Assembly (NCBI RefSeq): GCF_034702125.1
Contig: NC_085868.1
Location: forward strand, 38,990,628-39,054,627
Reading direction: 5' to 3'
Origin: Engraulis encrasicolus
Taxonomy: Eukaryota > Chordata > Actinopteri > Clupeiformes > Engraulidae
DNA: 64,000 nt
The position numbers and the translations under genes were made by a program. Below the pieces are notes generated by a model. The model had not been told where the DNA came from. It was given only the letters and a program-made list of their open reading frames with translations, and did not search any database. Below are positions 20,601 to 31,500 of this stretch, in pieces; position 1 is the first letter of the stretch; each line of letters opens with the position of its first letter.

Positions 20601-23600
20601 CAGTAAATGGTATCGGTGCCCTATTTGTTGGTACTCGCCGATACCGATACCACCATTTCAGTGTCGATCTGGGCCCCGCCCGATACTGGCATCAGTATCG
20701 GTGCAACACTAATTTAACTTATTCCAAAATCTGTCACCATTAAAGGTGCACCAGAGAGGGTCTATTGGTAGTACGAGAGAGGAATCTCGCGACTTTTTCC
20801 GGGTGGTACTGTCCACCAAGTGGCGCCATCCAGACAGCGCAGAGGAGCGCCAAGGAGCGCAGAGGCTGTTAGAATGAATGGGGTCTCATGGACCTCAACC
20901 ACAGATGCTGCCATTGCTTTGGGAGAGAATTGGTATCATCGTTTCATTTTATTTTTCCCAAAGGCAGGATAAATTATCCTTTCAAACAGCACTTTGAATG
21001 TTTAAACTCGCTGGATCTTTGTAAAATACGTCTTTATTGTCAATATGACGTCACGAGTGGCTTCACACACTGCGTTTGGATTGGTCGGCCAGCTCTATTG
21101 CTGTGATCACGACTGTCGTAAAGCAATTTTGTTAGCAAGATGCTAGCGGAGCCTGACTCATAAATGCCAAAACTGTAAGAAATCAGAAGGACATAACTCC
21201 CAGGTTATTGTATATTTCATTTAAATCCACATTGGTTCCTCAGAACTTACAGTAATATTGTCAAGTTTCAGCCGACAGCGAGCACAATTGTCAGTTATAA
21301 GCGCCAGCCTTATGGGCTCTGCTGTCTCGACAGCGCTCCCTAGGTGAACTGCAGGCACGGGTTGGAGGGTGAGATTGGACACTGTATGTAAACCCACTGT
21401 GGGTGCACTGTGTAGGATGGTGGCCAGAGTAGGTATTGCAACTATGCTGCTCATTAAAACTGTGCTGTCTACTGCCAAATTTCTTTTCATGAATATTTAC
21501 TAAATAATGAACTAATATCTAATATGACCAAAATAAAGTAAGTTTTGCAGCTAAAAGAAAGGCAGAGGAGCCAAGTCTCAGCCATCCCCCCTTAAGTCCA
21601 AAACAACCCCAGGTGCCCAGGGGGATTGGGTGAGGGAGGCAGAAGTCCAAACACTGCTTTTCCTTCACATAGCCTGTGTGGTCCAAACCAAGAACATTCA
21701 CTACACTTTATTAGTGCTACCCAATCATAATGAATCGTTTGAAAAAATAACGCACTTGTATTTACTTGTCTTCTTCGGAAGTGCTCCAAATGACACAAAA
21801 CTGCCATGTGAGTAGAACACAGTGTTTTGCACTGTAAGTTATGGCCCTTGCTTTATCCTTTAAGAAGTATTCTTACCTATTTTCACAATTCTAATGAGTG
21901 TGTCCTGCTCTGCGTCTGTGCTGGCTCCCGTGTGGTCTGCGGGCCCTTGAATGACGGGGATGTGGGAGGGGGCACAGGTGTCTGTGTCTGCGGATAATGA
22001 CCCGGCCGGCGGCAAGACTGGATGGGTCCACTCCTCCACCACCTCCACCTCGTCATCTGACATGGGCTCCTCTCGGGGGGCTTTACGCGGAGGCGACTCC
22101 TCCGTGCTCTGCTCCGTCCTCAGCACCACACCTGAAGGCGAAAAAGAAATAGATTACATTACATTTAGCTGACGCTTTCAAAGCGACTTAAGTTAGTTAT
22201 TTTTAGGTGCAGGGTGTTGGTTACACTCCCTGGAGCAGTGTGGGGTTAGGTGCCTTGCTCAAAGGCAACTACAGTAAAGGGCACCCTGGCTGTAAACTGA
22301 ACAGACATGACACATTTACATTACATTACATTGCTCTTAGCTGACGCTTTCATTTTGTTCAAAGCGACTTACAGTTACTATTTTTCAGGGTATTGGTTAC
22401 AGGCCCTGGAGCAATGTGGGGTTAGGTGCCTTGCTCAAGGGCACTTCAGCCATGGATGGAGGGATTCGAACCTGCAGCCCCTAGATTGAAAGACCAACTC
22501 TCTAACCACTAGGCCACGGCTGCCCCCACACACTGACACACTGTCAGAATGTCAACAACATTGCCACATCATAGGCAACATGTGCCTCACATACATGGGA
22601 AATATTGTAGGGGGGGCTAATGTTGCAGATTTGAATTGAAGCAGCTTTTCAGGTGTTTTATCAACTTGCAATGAGATGAAATGCCCTTGTGGAATTTGCT
22701 TTGCTGTCCTCTATGGTTTAAATGTACACAAATTGTCAAGTCCTTTCAGTAGTTGACCAAAAGAAAAGAAAAATTATTCAGTACCACGCACGCCCGCACA
22801 CACACACACGCTTCTCACCTGCGTATGTGCAAACGAAGGTTCCTGAGTCCAGGTCGTCACGACAGCGCACCCCCCAGCCCCCCTCCTTCTTGCGGAACAC
22901 CTGCAGACGAACGCGCACGCCGTGCTGGACCAGCCGGTTCTGGCAGCGAACCGGGTCGCAGCCACACCACGGACTGCACTCATACAGCCTAGCAGGGGCA
23001 CAACACACATCACATTCAATCAAATCAGCTTTTGAACATCACATTTGCAACAGATCACATTAAATCAAATCAGCTTTTAAACATCACATTTCTGGCGCTC
23101 ATACAGCCTAGCAGGGACACAACATCATTGGCCCATTGGCCAAACATCATTGGCCCCGGTCGTGATTCAAAGGGTTAGGGCCATTGACTGGACCCTGGTT
23201 TGATTCTGGCTAGGGGCCATCTCCTGAGACCTCCTCACTCCCTGTCTGCACAGGTTGCTGTAGCCTCTGATGCGTATAATAATCTACTGTCACTAAGCTT
23301 ATACGTTAGAGGTGCACCGAAAATTCGGCCGCAGAAAATATTCGTCCGAAAAACGCAAAAAAAGAGACTTTTGGTTTTCGGAAGAAAGCCAATTGAGTGG
23401 CCGAATCAGAGGCCGAATAGAAAATGAATTGAAAATGGGCATTAATTTAACTAAGTTCAATAATTATAGAAAATGAATTGAAAATGGGCATTAATTTAAC
23501 TAATTTCAGTTCTACTCTAACATTTGACTTCAAATACACATTTATTTTCTTTCAAAAACATCTCTAAACATTTATTGTAAGCCGTAGATTTAAGCAATAT

Positions 23601-26600
23601 TTAAAAATAGTGAAAAACCCAACTTTTGATGACTTTTAACAGAATTGTAATATTCGGTTTCGGTTGCGGTATTCGGCCAAGTGATAAATTATTATTCGGT
23701 TTCGGCCACAAATGTTCCTTTCGGTGCACCTCTACTATACGTATTAGGAAAAGAAAAAGGAAGTAGCTCTCAAAGGTCTGCTCCTACTCACCCCGTCTGC
23801 ACAGGTTGCCTGAGCCTCTGATGCGTATAATACTCCACCGCTTCCCCTCCAGCGGCCTTCTGAGACAGCTGCAGGCAGGCGCAGCTGGAGCTGTCTGCGC
23901 AGCCGTCTGTGCAGTCGCAGCAGGCAGAGAACAGCTCCCCCGCCCCTGCCCCTGCGCCCGCGCACAGGAAGCAGCCGTGCGGCCAGCGCTCCCGGCGGTA
24001 GCGGAACTCCGTCGGCTGCGAGGCGTCCACCTCGTTGCAGAGCTGCACGGGGACGGACTCCACCCCCCGGCTCAGGTCGCGCTTGCTGACCGTGGCGGCG
24101 AGAGGCAGTCGCTCCGGCTGCACCGCCGGGCAGAAGCTGAAGTTCCACGGCTGCAGCACGCCAAACGCCTCCGTCTTGTGCAGGTAGCGCCAGACTTCCG
24201 CGAAGCTGCCCAGCAGTCGCCCGCAAGGAGCTTTGTAGACCACACCAGCCTCCCCCTCCTTCTCCGCCGCCTCCCCATCATCGCCGTCAGGGCTGGGTGG
24301 TGAGGAGGAGGAAGAGGAGGAGGTGGTGGTGGCGGCAGTATTGTCCGGGTTGGAGGAGGAGTAGCGGGTCCGGCCGAAACACTGGCGCCGGAACTTGCAC
24401 AACAGGGGCGCCCTGAGGGGGTTCTGGCCCAGGAAGTGGTCCGGGTGGCGGGGAATGGCGGTTACGCAGAGCGGGCCGCAGTGGTGGTCGCCTGGCGGGT
24501 CTTTGGGGTATAAACTGTCCAGGTTGTTGTCCGGCAGCTGAGGCGAGGGCATGGTGGAGAGCAGCATGAGGTCGAAGAGGTTTTGGTGGGGTGACGGCGG
24601 CGTCAGAGGGTCCTTGTGGTTCAGGATGACCGGGACTTGAGAGTCATGGGTGTCGTCAGAACTGTGAAAAAATGAACAGAGCACGTTTTAAACCAAATGT
24701 AGCATGTCTGGAGTCTCTCAAGGCAGTTTCACACTGGATCTGTCAGAAGACATCTCATAGATGTTGTATGGGCCGATTATTGGTCCGTTCATGCCACCGG
24801 TTGAGTTGTGGCTCCGATGGCCGGCCAGTCAGACCCCCATGCCTCAGACACACCGACAGTCATCCATCAGTGGACTGAGCCAGTGTGAAACAGGCATTAC
24901 AGTGCATTAGAGCAGTGGTACTTAACCTGGGGGTGCGCCAGAGATTTCAGGGGGTGCGCGGAATTGTGTTTGTGTTGAGGTTGTGTCCAAAATTCTGTTA
25001 GCAAACATTATAATTAGGCCAATTCGAAACCAAATTTAAACCGGTCAAGTCATTAAGGTATTAATGAATGTCTCAGGCAAGAATCATTGTGATAAATCAC
25101 TGAAATCATTTTTTTATGACATATAGAAGTGTAGAAGTTTGGGTTGGGGGTGCGCGGCTTCTCTTGGTCACAGGTAAGGGGGTGCGTGACAAAAAAAAGG
25201 TTAAGAACCAGTGCATTAGAGCTCTAGGTAGTTTGCAAACACCAAATTGGCCCTAAAAACCACCTTGATGAAAGTTACATTTTAAACACCCATCTGCAGA
25301 ATATACAGGTAGGGAGAAGAAAAAAAAAGAAAAACAAAACCCAACCTTCCATTCTGCTCATCACTTTCCAGCCTTTCCAGAAGTTGATTTTCTTTTGACG
25401 GAAGTTGCAAACAACCAAATTCAGTGTTTGTTAAAAAATCTGTCAAAGGAACAAGCATTAAAACATGACTTATCAGTCAAGTCACTAATCATACTAATGA
25501 AAATAAACTGCTGAGTACATATCAGTGAAGGAATAGGATAAAAATGAGCATGTTACCTTCCCCGATGACAACTTCTTGAATGGCAAAATGTTTCATGTTC
25601 AGTGTGTCACTTATCCCACAGCTCTGGAGAATGAGCATGCTCTGGGCATACTCTTTAGATAAAAATAAAAAACGATAATCAGTTTTATTGTCCAACCACA
25701 CTAACTTGTACAAGGATTTATGACACACAGGCACAACATACACCACACAATATCTATATACAATACACTCATCACCTGCCACTTTATTAGGTACACCATG
25801 CTTGTACCGGGTTGGACCACCTTTTGACTTCACAACTGCCTTCATCAACACTCAGGTAGGCTGTAGCATTGCATCAATGCTGGGGAGCATTTCTCGAAGC
25901 CAAAGTTGCTCACTACATCAACTACTTTGTTGTTTTCATGCATTTTCCCATTGGCAACTACCAAAGTTGCTAACAGCCTAACAACTTCTCTTTTGAGAAA
26001 TGCACCCCTGAATTGGTACTAAGGGCCCCAAAGTGGATTAAGACAATACATCCCACACAATCACACTACTACCAGCCTGAACTGTTGATATAAGGCAGGG
26101 TGGATCCATGTTTTCATGTTGCTGATGCCAAACTTTGACCCTATTGTTCGAGTGTTACAGCAGAATTGAACTCATTAGATCAGAAAACATTTTCCAATCT
26201 TTTATTGTCCAATTTTGGTTAGCCTGTGTGAATTCTAGGCCCAGTTGTTTCCTATTCTTAACTGAACGAGAGGCAACCAGTGTAGTCTTCTGCTGCTGTG
26301 TACCCCATCTGCCTCAAGGTTCAACGTGCTGTGCATTCAGAGAGATTCTTCGGCATATCTATGTTGTAACAAGTGGCTATTAGATCTATTCTTGCCTTTC
26401 TATCAGCTTGAAACAGTCTGGCCATTCTCCTCCGAGCTCTGGCATAAACAAAGCATTTTAACTCACAAAACTGCTGCTCACTGGTCATTATCTCCTTTTC
26501 TGACAATTCTGTGCAATTGCTCAGAGGATTATTCATTTGAGGCTGCTTGAGTTGCGCCACTGGCACTATATAACCCTAGGTTTGTTGTTATGAAGCCTCG

Positions 26601-26899
26601 GCAAATGTGCAACACTCACAGAGACTAATTGCTTATTGACAAATCCTTATTTGACAAATTTGTTTTGCCTACCATTGTCTGAAGCAGTCTTCGTCTTGAT
26701 AGCATCTCTTAAGTTCATCAGGCATTGCAATAGCATATCAAAAACGTTGTCCACGTTCACATTTCTCCAGAAGTCCTTGGCTTTCTCTAGAATGCAAACG
26801 TCACGAGAGATTAAAGCAACTGACTGGCAAGATGTTCACGAAACTCATGAAAAATGAAGAAAGAGACTTACCTATATTATTAAGTAACGTTGTATCCAT
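17567..26899 (-). CDS. setdb2: setdb2-like histone methyltransferase homologue, ten coding exons
   Basis: Coding exons are 26872-26899, 26673-26786, 25557-25652, 25346-25439, 23792-24661, 22819-22988, 21877-22131, 19998-20221, 18670-18758 and 17567-17630. All boundaries are GT-AG and phases agree throughout, giving about 667 residues (the mammalian protein has about 720). A methyl-CpG-binding domain lies near residues 251-288 (VVYKAPCGR), the Cys-rich pre-SET near 314-422, and the SET domain is split by an acidic and Thr-rich insert (about 459-595). The family trimethylates H3K9. Here the C-terminal SET half has NQSSRPN instead of NHSCxPN and ends soon after ELTW, without WDYxY or post-SET cysteines, so catalysis is doubtful. 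Identity is well supported; the last exon is the least certain. Confidence 0.88.
17798..18140. mobile_element. hAT-type MITE, 343 bp (setdb2 intron 9)
   Basis: Perfect 8-bp target duplication TGCTAGAC (17790-17797 and 18141-18148). Termini CAGTGTTTCTCAACC and GGTTGAGAAACACTG are exact inverted copies. Confidence 0.9.
18328..18392 (+). repeat. retroposon 3' tail
   Basis: AAGCACTTTGAGTTGC and GTGCTATACAAATAC followed by ATT trinucleotides match the common 3' end of fish L2/CR1-type LINEs and dependent SINEs. Only the tail is evident. Confidence 0.55.
18670..18758 (-). CDS. setdb2: setdb2 exon 9, altered SET NHSC motif
   Basis: The exon follows FIN from exon 8 and reads [18 protein letters not shown], then a conserved FPMVAFFTS block. 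Relative to the SET consensus NHSCxPN, His becomes Gln and Cys becomes Ser. The preceding exon keeps the conserved [11 protein letters not shown] segment. Splice sites are CTACAG before 18758 and GTACGC after 18670. Confidence 0.88.
18947..19561. mobile_element. Tc1/mariner-type MITE with 33-bp TIRs (setdb2 intron 8)
   Basis: Ends start CAGTTTTTCTCAATTGG and CAGTATTTCTCAATTGG (reverse strand) and continue to match through GTACATTTCTC. Both are flanked by TA (18945-18946 and 19562-19563). No transposase frame. Confidence 0.85.
19679..19957. mobile_element. TTAA-flanked (piggyBac-type) MITE, 279 bp
   Basis: TTAA precedes (19675-19678) and follows (19958-19961). Termini CCCATTGATGCC and GGCGTCAATGGG are inverted copies with one mismatch. 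Confidence 0.75.
20430..20711. mobile_element. hAT-like MITE of the GATACCGATACC family
   Basis: Termini TAGTGTTGCACTGATACC and GGTATCGGTGCAACACTA-like ends are inverted copies. Flanking octamers are only partly alike. A truncated relative lies in copy B intron 2 (47517-47820). Confidence 0.65.
22150..22530 (+). repeat. two adjacent teleost interspersed repeats with tRNA-like box
   Basis: Two pieces (about 22150-22293 and 22310-22530) share TTAGCTGACGCTTTCA, AAAGCGACTTA and GTGGGGTTAGGTGCCTTGCTCAA. The second is complete to GGGATTCGAACCTGCAGCC and CTAACCACTAGGCCACGG, which resembles a tRNA-derived module. It lies in setdb2 intron 6. Confidence 0.65.
23165..23290 (+). repeat. SINE-like fragment containing a copy of setdb2 exon 5 sequence
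   Basis: The 5' part matches the SINE-like piece at 14578. From 23241 to about 23280 it instead matches the 3' edge of setdb2 exon 5 (23791-23832) nearly base for base. Confidence 0.6.
23307..23734. mobile_element. hAT-type MITE, 428 bp (setdb2 intron 5)
   Basis: Flanks TTATACGT (23299-23306) and CTATACGT (23735-23742) match at seven of eight bases. Termini TAGAGGTGCACCGAAA and TTTCGGTGCACCTCTA are exact inverted copies. Confidence 0.88.
23792..24661 (-). CDS. setdb2: setdb2 exon 5 (MBD and start of pre-SET)
   Basis: The largest exon, 870 bp, is much richer in G+C than its surroundings. It encodes a Pro/Ser-rich linker with a polyserine run, the MBD, and the pre-SET core [11 protein letters not shown]. 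The acceptor CACAG is at 24662-24666 and the donor GTGAG at 23787-23791. It includes a GAGAGAG dipeptide run before the zinc-binding cysteines. Confidence 0.92.
24913..25213. mobile_element. hAT-type MITE, 301 bp (setdb2 intron 4)
   Basis: Perfect 8-bp target duplication CATTAGAG (24905-24912 and 25214-25221). Termini CAGTGGTACTTAACC and GGTTAAGAACCAGTG pair with one internal mismatch. Confidence 0.9.
25765..26600 (-). repeat. old interspersed repeat (setdb2 intron 2)
   Basis: It begins CACTTTATTAGGTACACC and reads on through GTACCGGGTTGGACCACC, a signature seen in very common fish repeats. It is interrupted and diverged, and open frames in it are short and broken. Confidence 0.5.
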
Positions 26900-27134
26900 G
26901 TCGCAAATTGTTTGTAAATATGGAGCTCAGCTTCCTCGTTTTCACGTTTCCTTACTCTACGATAGTAAGGCTACTTAGAAGCGTTACAATTTAACGTTTT
27001 AAAGAAGACGTCAATAACGACATGTTGGGCAATAGCACCATCTAACAGCTATTTAACGTTGTTACGGCAGCGATTAAATACAATGTGAAACTAATTCCGT
27101 ACTGAGTCGAACTGAGCTAACAACACCGACTGGC
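26900..27134. promoter_or_regulatory. putative bidirectional promoter
   Basis: This 235-bp gap separates the setdb2 ATG (minus strand) from a candidate ATG on the plus strand. It contains GACGTCA (CRE-like, near 27008) and GTTACG/AACGTT motifs. No TATA box is obvious. Bidirectional use is inferred from geometry only. Confidence 0.4.
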
Positions 27135-27217
27135 ATGTCTAACGGAGAGGCTTCTTTTACGTTCAGACAAAAGTCCAGCAACTCAGATAATAACATGGAA
27201 ACCTCGGATATGAATTG
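27135..27217 (+). CDS. candidate first exon of an unrecognised divergent gene
   Basis: From ATG at 27135 the frame reads MSNGEASFTFRQK and on for 27 codons plus two bases, then meets a consensus donor G|GTAAGT at 27218. Unspliced, it would stop within that donor. I do not recognise the protein. No matching second exon was found before the tetraspanin-like array at 28561. It could be the start of a gene continuing beyond the window, a truncated relic, or chance. Confidence 0.35.
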
Positions 27218-27219
27218 GT

Positions 27220-28280
27220 AAGTCTTTCAATCAATATCGATATAATTTCATGGCATAGATCCAAAGATATAAGTCTGGTTTTAAATGTTTTCCCAAAATA
27301 GTTCACATGCAGGACAACGGCGGCAGTTTTTGAGCCACTGCCGTAAAAGTGTAGGGGAAGCCAGCTGTCGCAAAATGTTTTTTTACATTTACATCCGGCG
27401 TTTCAAAATAAAAGATTGACTTATTGTGCTGTGTGACTGAAAAGTAAATAAACAAACAAACAAATATAAAATACATAATGCATAATACACATAATACACA
27501 AAATATATAAAACACACAAAGCAAACAAACAAATAAACAAATAATTAGGCTAAAAGTGGAATAAGTGAAAAGGATGGCATTTATCATTCACATAAAATTA
27601 CAATTAATTAACAGACATAGCATACAGGTCATAAAACTAGTGATGGGCAAAATAAGTTTTGTTGAAGCTCTGAACCATTTTATTTAGGCACATTGTTTTA
27701 AAAAAAATGGGTTGAAGTTTCAGTAACATGGCCCTCTCCTGGTGAAAAGCCATGCTTGCAGTTAAATGGGCCCAATTCTACAACATGAGATGATATCCAT
27801 ATGGCAGCCGGACAAAGCGTGCCGGAACGTGTTTCAAACCATTATCAGCAAAAATCATAAAAACATAAAAAACACGAGACATTGTTATGTCGTCTACACC
27901 GACCTCATCAGTAAAATGTCAAATGGGCAGTCATGGGTAAGCTGTTAGGGCGACAGACTTGTCTCCCCCATCCTCCTCCATGGCTGAGGTACCCTGAGCA
28001 TGGCATCATCCCGCTGCACTGCATCGGGTGCCATTGGTGGCTGCCCCCTTGCACAGGTGAGGCATAAATGCAATTTCGTTGTGTCCAGTGTTCACTTGTT
28101 TGCTGTGGAGTGTTGTGTCAAAATGATAATGGAGTTGTTGGAGTTTCCCAGTTGGGCTGTCACAAATGCCTGAAAGTTAGTGTGCAAATATGAGCTCAGT
28201 CCAAATTTTGGGGGGTATCCATACAGATCTCGCAGATAATGAGGGGATATCATGCCATGTTGTTGAATTGGGCCCATTCA
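27220..28280. other. AT-rich spacer with a MITE, no gene seen
   Basis: It contains AAAC/AAAT low-complexity DNA (27445-27545) and an inverted-repeat element at about 27765-28278 whose ends read AATGGGCCCAATTC on both strands. Confidence 0.5.
27765..28278. mobile_element. MITE with AATGGGCCCAATTC ends
   Basis: Inverted termini extend about 35 bp with mismatches (ACAACATG and GATATCC are shared). The target duplication is unclear. It adjoins the conserved upstream block of tetraspanin-like copy A. Confidence 0.6.
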
Positions 28281-28284
28281 AATG

Positions 28285-28560
28285 CCCAAGATCACGCTTA
28301 TATGAAGTGGAGTCACAGATCCACCTACAGTTAAATGCGTGAGAAGCGACCATATGCTAAATCTGATTGTGTTGTGGAGAATTATGTCAGGAATGCCTGC
28401 ACTTCACCTTCACCTCACAAAGAGACACCAAACCAGTCTGACATGATGGCAACACTTTCAGTTCCCCAAGCATACCTCTCTGACACTCACTGAGCCAAAC
28501 ATCAGTTGTGTGCAGTCTACACTGGGGTAAAGTACTGTACACCTGAGTTGATTATCCACA
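28285..28560 (+). promoter_or_regulatory. conserved upstream block of copy A
   Basis: About 270 bp (from CACGCTTATATGAAGTGGAG to the ATG) is conserved before all three copies: 42065-42236 plus 47054-47165 for B and 58812-59077 for C. It includes GTGTGCAGTCTACACTGGGG and probably the 5' UTR. No TATA box is evident. Confidence 0.45.
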
Positions 28561-31500
28561 ATGTCTATCAATACGTCTTTGAAATGGATCTTCATCGCCT
28601 TCAATGCACTTTTTGCTGTAAGTAGGCCAGGTTATAAACACAATAATGTGTGTACTATTTTAAGGCTGTTGAAAGCACTGATTTAACCTCTGTTCTCTAT
28701 GGGGCTATAATACAACTCAACTCAAGTCAACTAAATACAACTTGTTATGGTTCTTTTTCTGATTATTTTTTACCATTGAGTCGCCATTTATAGTATCCAA
28801 AATCGAGTAAAGTCTATTTTTCATTGCTCATGAGTCATGTTTGTTGTTGTTCTCTATCAGGTGATTGGCATCGTCATTGCTGTTCGACAACGCATAGAAC
28901 TTGTGAACCAGGTAAGGGCGGAGCATGACACGCTCATGGTCCACTGAACAATGCATTGCCTACTGGCATTACCACAGCAGCAGTATTACTGCAGAATGAC
29001 TGAATACACTAAATACAGTGTCTTCGACACAAAAATTGCATATTCCAAAAATACTGTAAAATGCTACACTTAAACTGCAGTGCTCAGTGTTTTGGACATG
29101 CAAACAATGCAATCCAAAACAAACCTACTGTGTTATACAGCGTTTTTTAGGGATTTGTCATTTGGATACTTTAAAACACCTTTCCCTGTAATCAAATCAT
29201 TTCCATTTGAATGACTGATGTCATGACAGGGGGAAGGTGATCGTGTAACAGCAGGCCTGTCGTATCTGGTGGGAGCACTTGTGGCTGCCATCTCCATTCT
29301 TGGCGTCTATGGTGCATACAAGGAGAAGAAATGGGCCCTCATCGTGGTAAGCGTTGACTTCAAGTTATAAGCCTGAGATAACAATAAAACAGTTACTTAA
29401 TAGCACACATGCAATCTTTCAGAAAAAAATATATAAACCCTATAGAATGAATTGGTGCCTGACAGAATTCTCTTCTTTGGGTATAGTTTTCTGTTCTTGT
29501 GGGCCTTGGAATGGTCGTTTGCCTGGTTGTGAGCGTGAAGACTGTCATACTAAGGTCTTGGGTAAGAGGCAAAAACAAACTATATTTTTAAACATACATT
29601 ACATACAAACAAAAATATTGAAAATAATATTATGTATATACCACGTAAGCATTTCTGATGTTGAAAATATCTTATTCACAGTACTGGCACTGTGAGGCTG
29701 ACAAGGAGGTAGGTGCTGAAACACTATGAAACATCCATCAAAAGTTCTAACACAAACACAATTAAACAAAAAAAACAACAACAAAAAAACAAAGTAAAAA
29801 AAACATATTCTTGACAAAGAATCTAACTCAACATTGTCCCAAGGGGACAGTTTCAGTGTCTTAATGTTGGTTCGGATGAGATTATGTAATATGCTGTAAA
29901 TTGTCTTTTTTTGGGTGTCAATACATCCCAAAAACCTACTGAGACATTATGACAAGTGTAGTGATTGGCAACCGCAACCGCACTCACGAGTTGAAACTCA
30001 TTATTTATTGTTAAATAGTAAGATTCAGCTCGTGGGTTCAAGTCCCAGCAGGGTAACTCTCCACCCCTTCGCTAATGTAACGTAATATATGCAGTCTGTC
30101 TGGGTACTGTAGATGAAGACTTTAAATGAGTCTGTATATATGTGATTTTCATACAGACATAGTTATTTTTATTTTATTTTTTTTATTATTGTTGTTGTTA
30201 TTATTATTATGAATTTGACAATTCTTGGTCTATAATAGTACCGGAATTGAATCCAGTTATTCTGTGCCATTATTATTATGTTTTACTTAATGGCATAAAG
30301 AGTTTAACTACATTTGACCCACTGTAAAGATAGTAAGCATAACTTCTTTATGTTTCATTTTTCAGACATGTGAAAAGTTCAACGTGATACTGGATGCCGG
30401 AGTTGGGATTTGCTTTGGACTGGCTCTTGTGGCGGTATGATATTGCAATGGAATGTCAGATTTATATGAATAGTATTTATTTATATATTTATTTATTTAT
30501 TTATTTATTTAGTACAACCATAGGCCTATGTACAACCATTATAATAATGTAATAATGCAATGTAATGTCATGTAATAACCACCATTTTCAGTACTACAAT
30601 ATAATGATGATGATTAGATTAAGGTAAGCGAACCCATTAAGCCCACCAAAATCTAAATTTCTTTATTTTTCAATCATCTTCACATAATTTTTTTGTGAAA
30701 TATTTTGTTAAATAGTAAGATTTACCTCTCTTCTCAATGTTTGTCACTGAGTTGATGGATATTTCAAAGTACAATATGAAGATTTTTTACGAGAAAAGTG
30801 AAAAGTCTGAATGGGCTTAAATGGTACCATTGGTACCATTTAAGCCCACTTGTGTTCCAAATAAGCTCATATAGTTATTTCTCTATCAAAATACCTGGTG
30901 AGGTGTGTGAATTGAGTTTAAACAGTGGAGCCTACATAGCATAAAAGGGTGTCAGACCAAAAATGTAAGATTTGCTAAAAAAAATAGTGCATAAAACCTA
31001 ATTAAATATTACGGCATCTTTTACTTCATATACTTCATAAAATTCTACATCCAAACAGAGAAATGTATTTTTTCTTATTGATTATTGTTAGTTCATTACA
31101 TTACGCCTTTTAAACCAACAACTTGGGATTGTACAGCACTTTTTATGTCCCTCAAAGGCATTTTTCATAAGCATGCATGCAAACTTACATGCATTTCAAT
31201 GGGGTGCACTATTTAAGCCCACCTTGTACCCATTAAGCCCGCCTATACAAAAAGCTATTTTATGGAAATAATCAACTCCACAAAACATTTCATGATGCAT
31301 TTCTTTAAAGACCAATGCCAAACAAACTGGAATATGCTTAGAATTCATACCTAACCACCTTAAGTCTTACGGTAGAGTAAGATAAAGATGGTGTGTGGTT
31401 GTATCAAGAAAATATCGGCGTGTGCTCGCTCATAAAACACATCTTTCCATTTGAAGGGAAATGCTATAATTTAGTAAAACACTGCATGTATATATATAAA

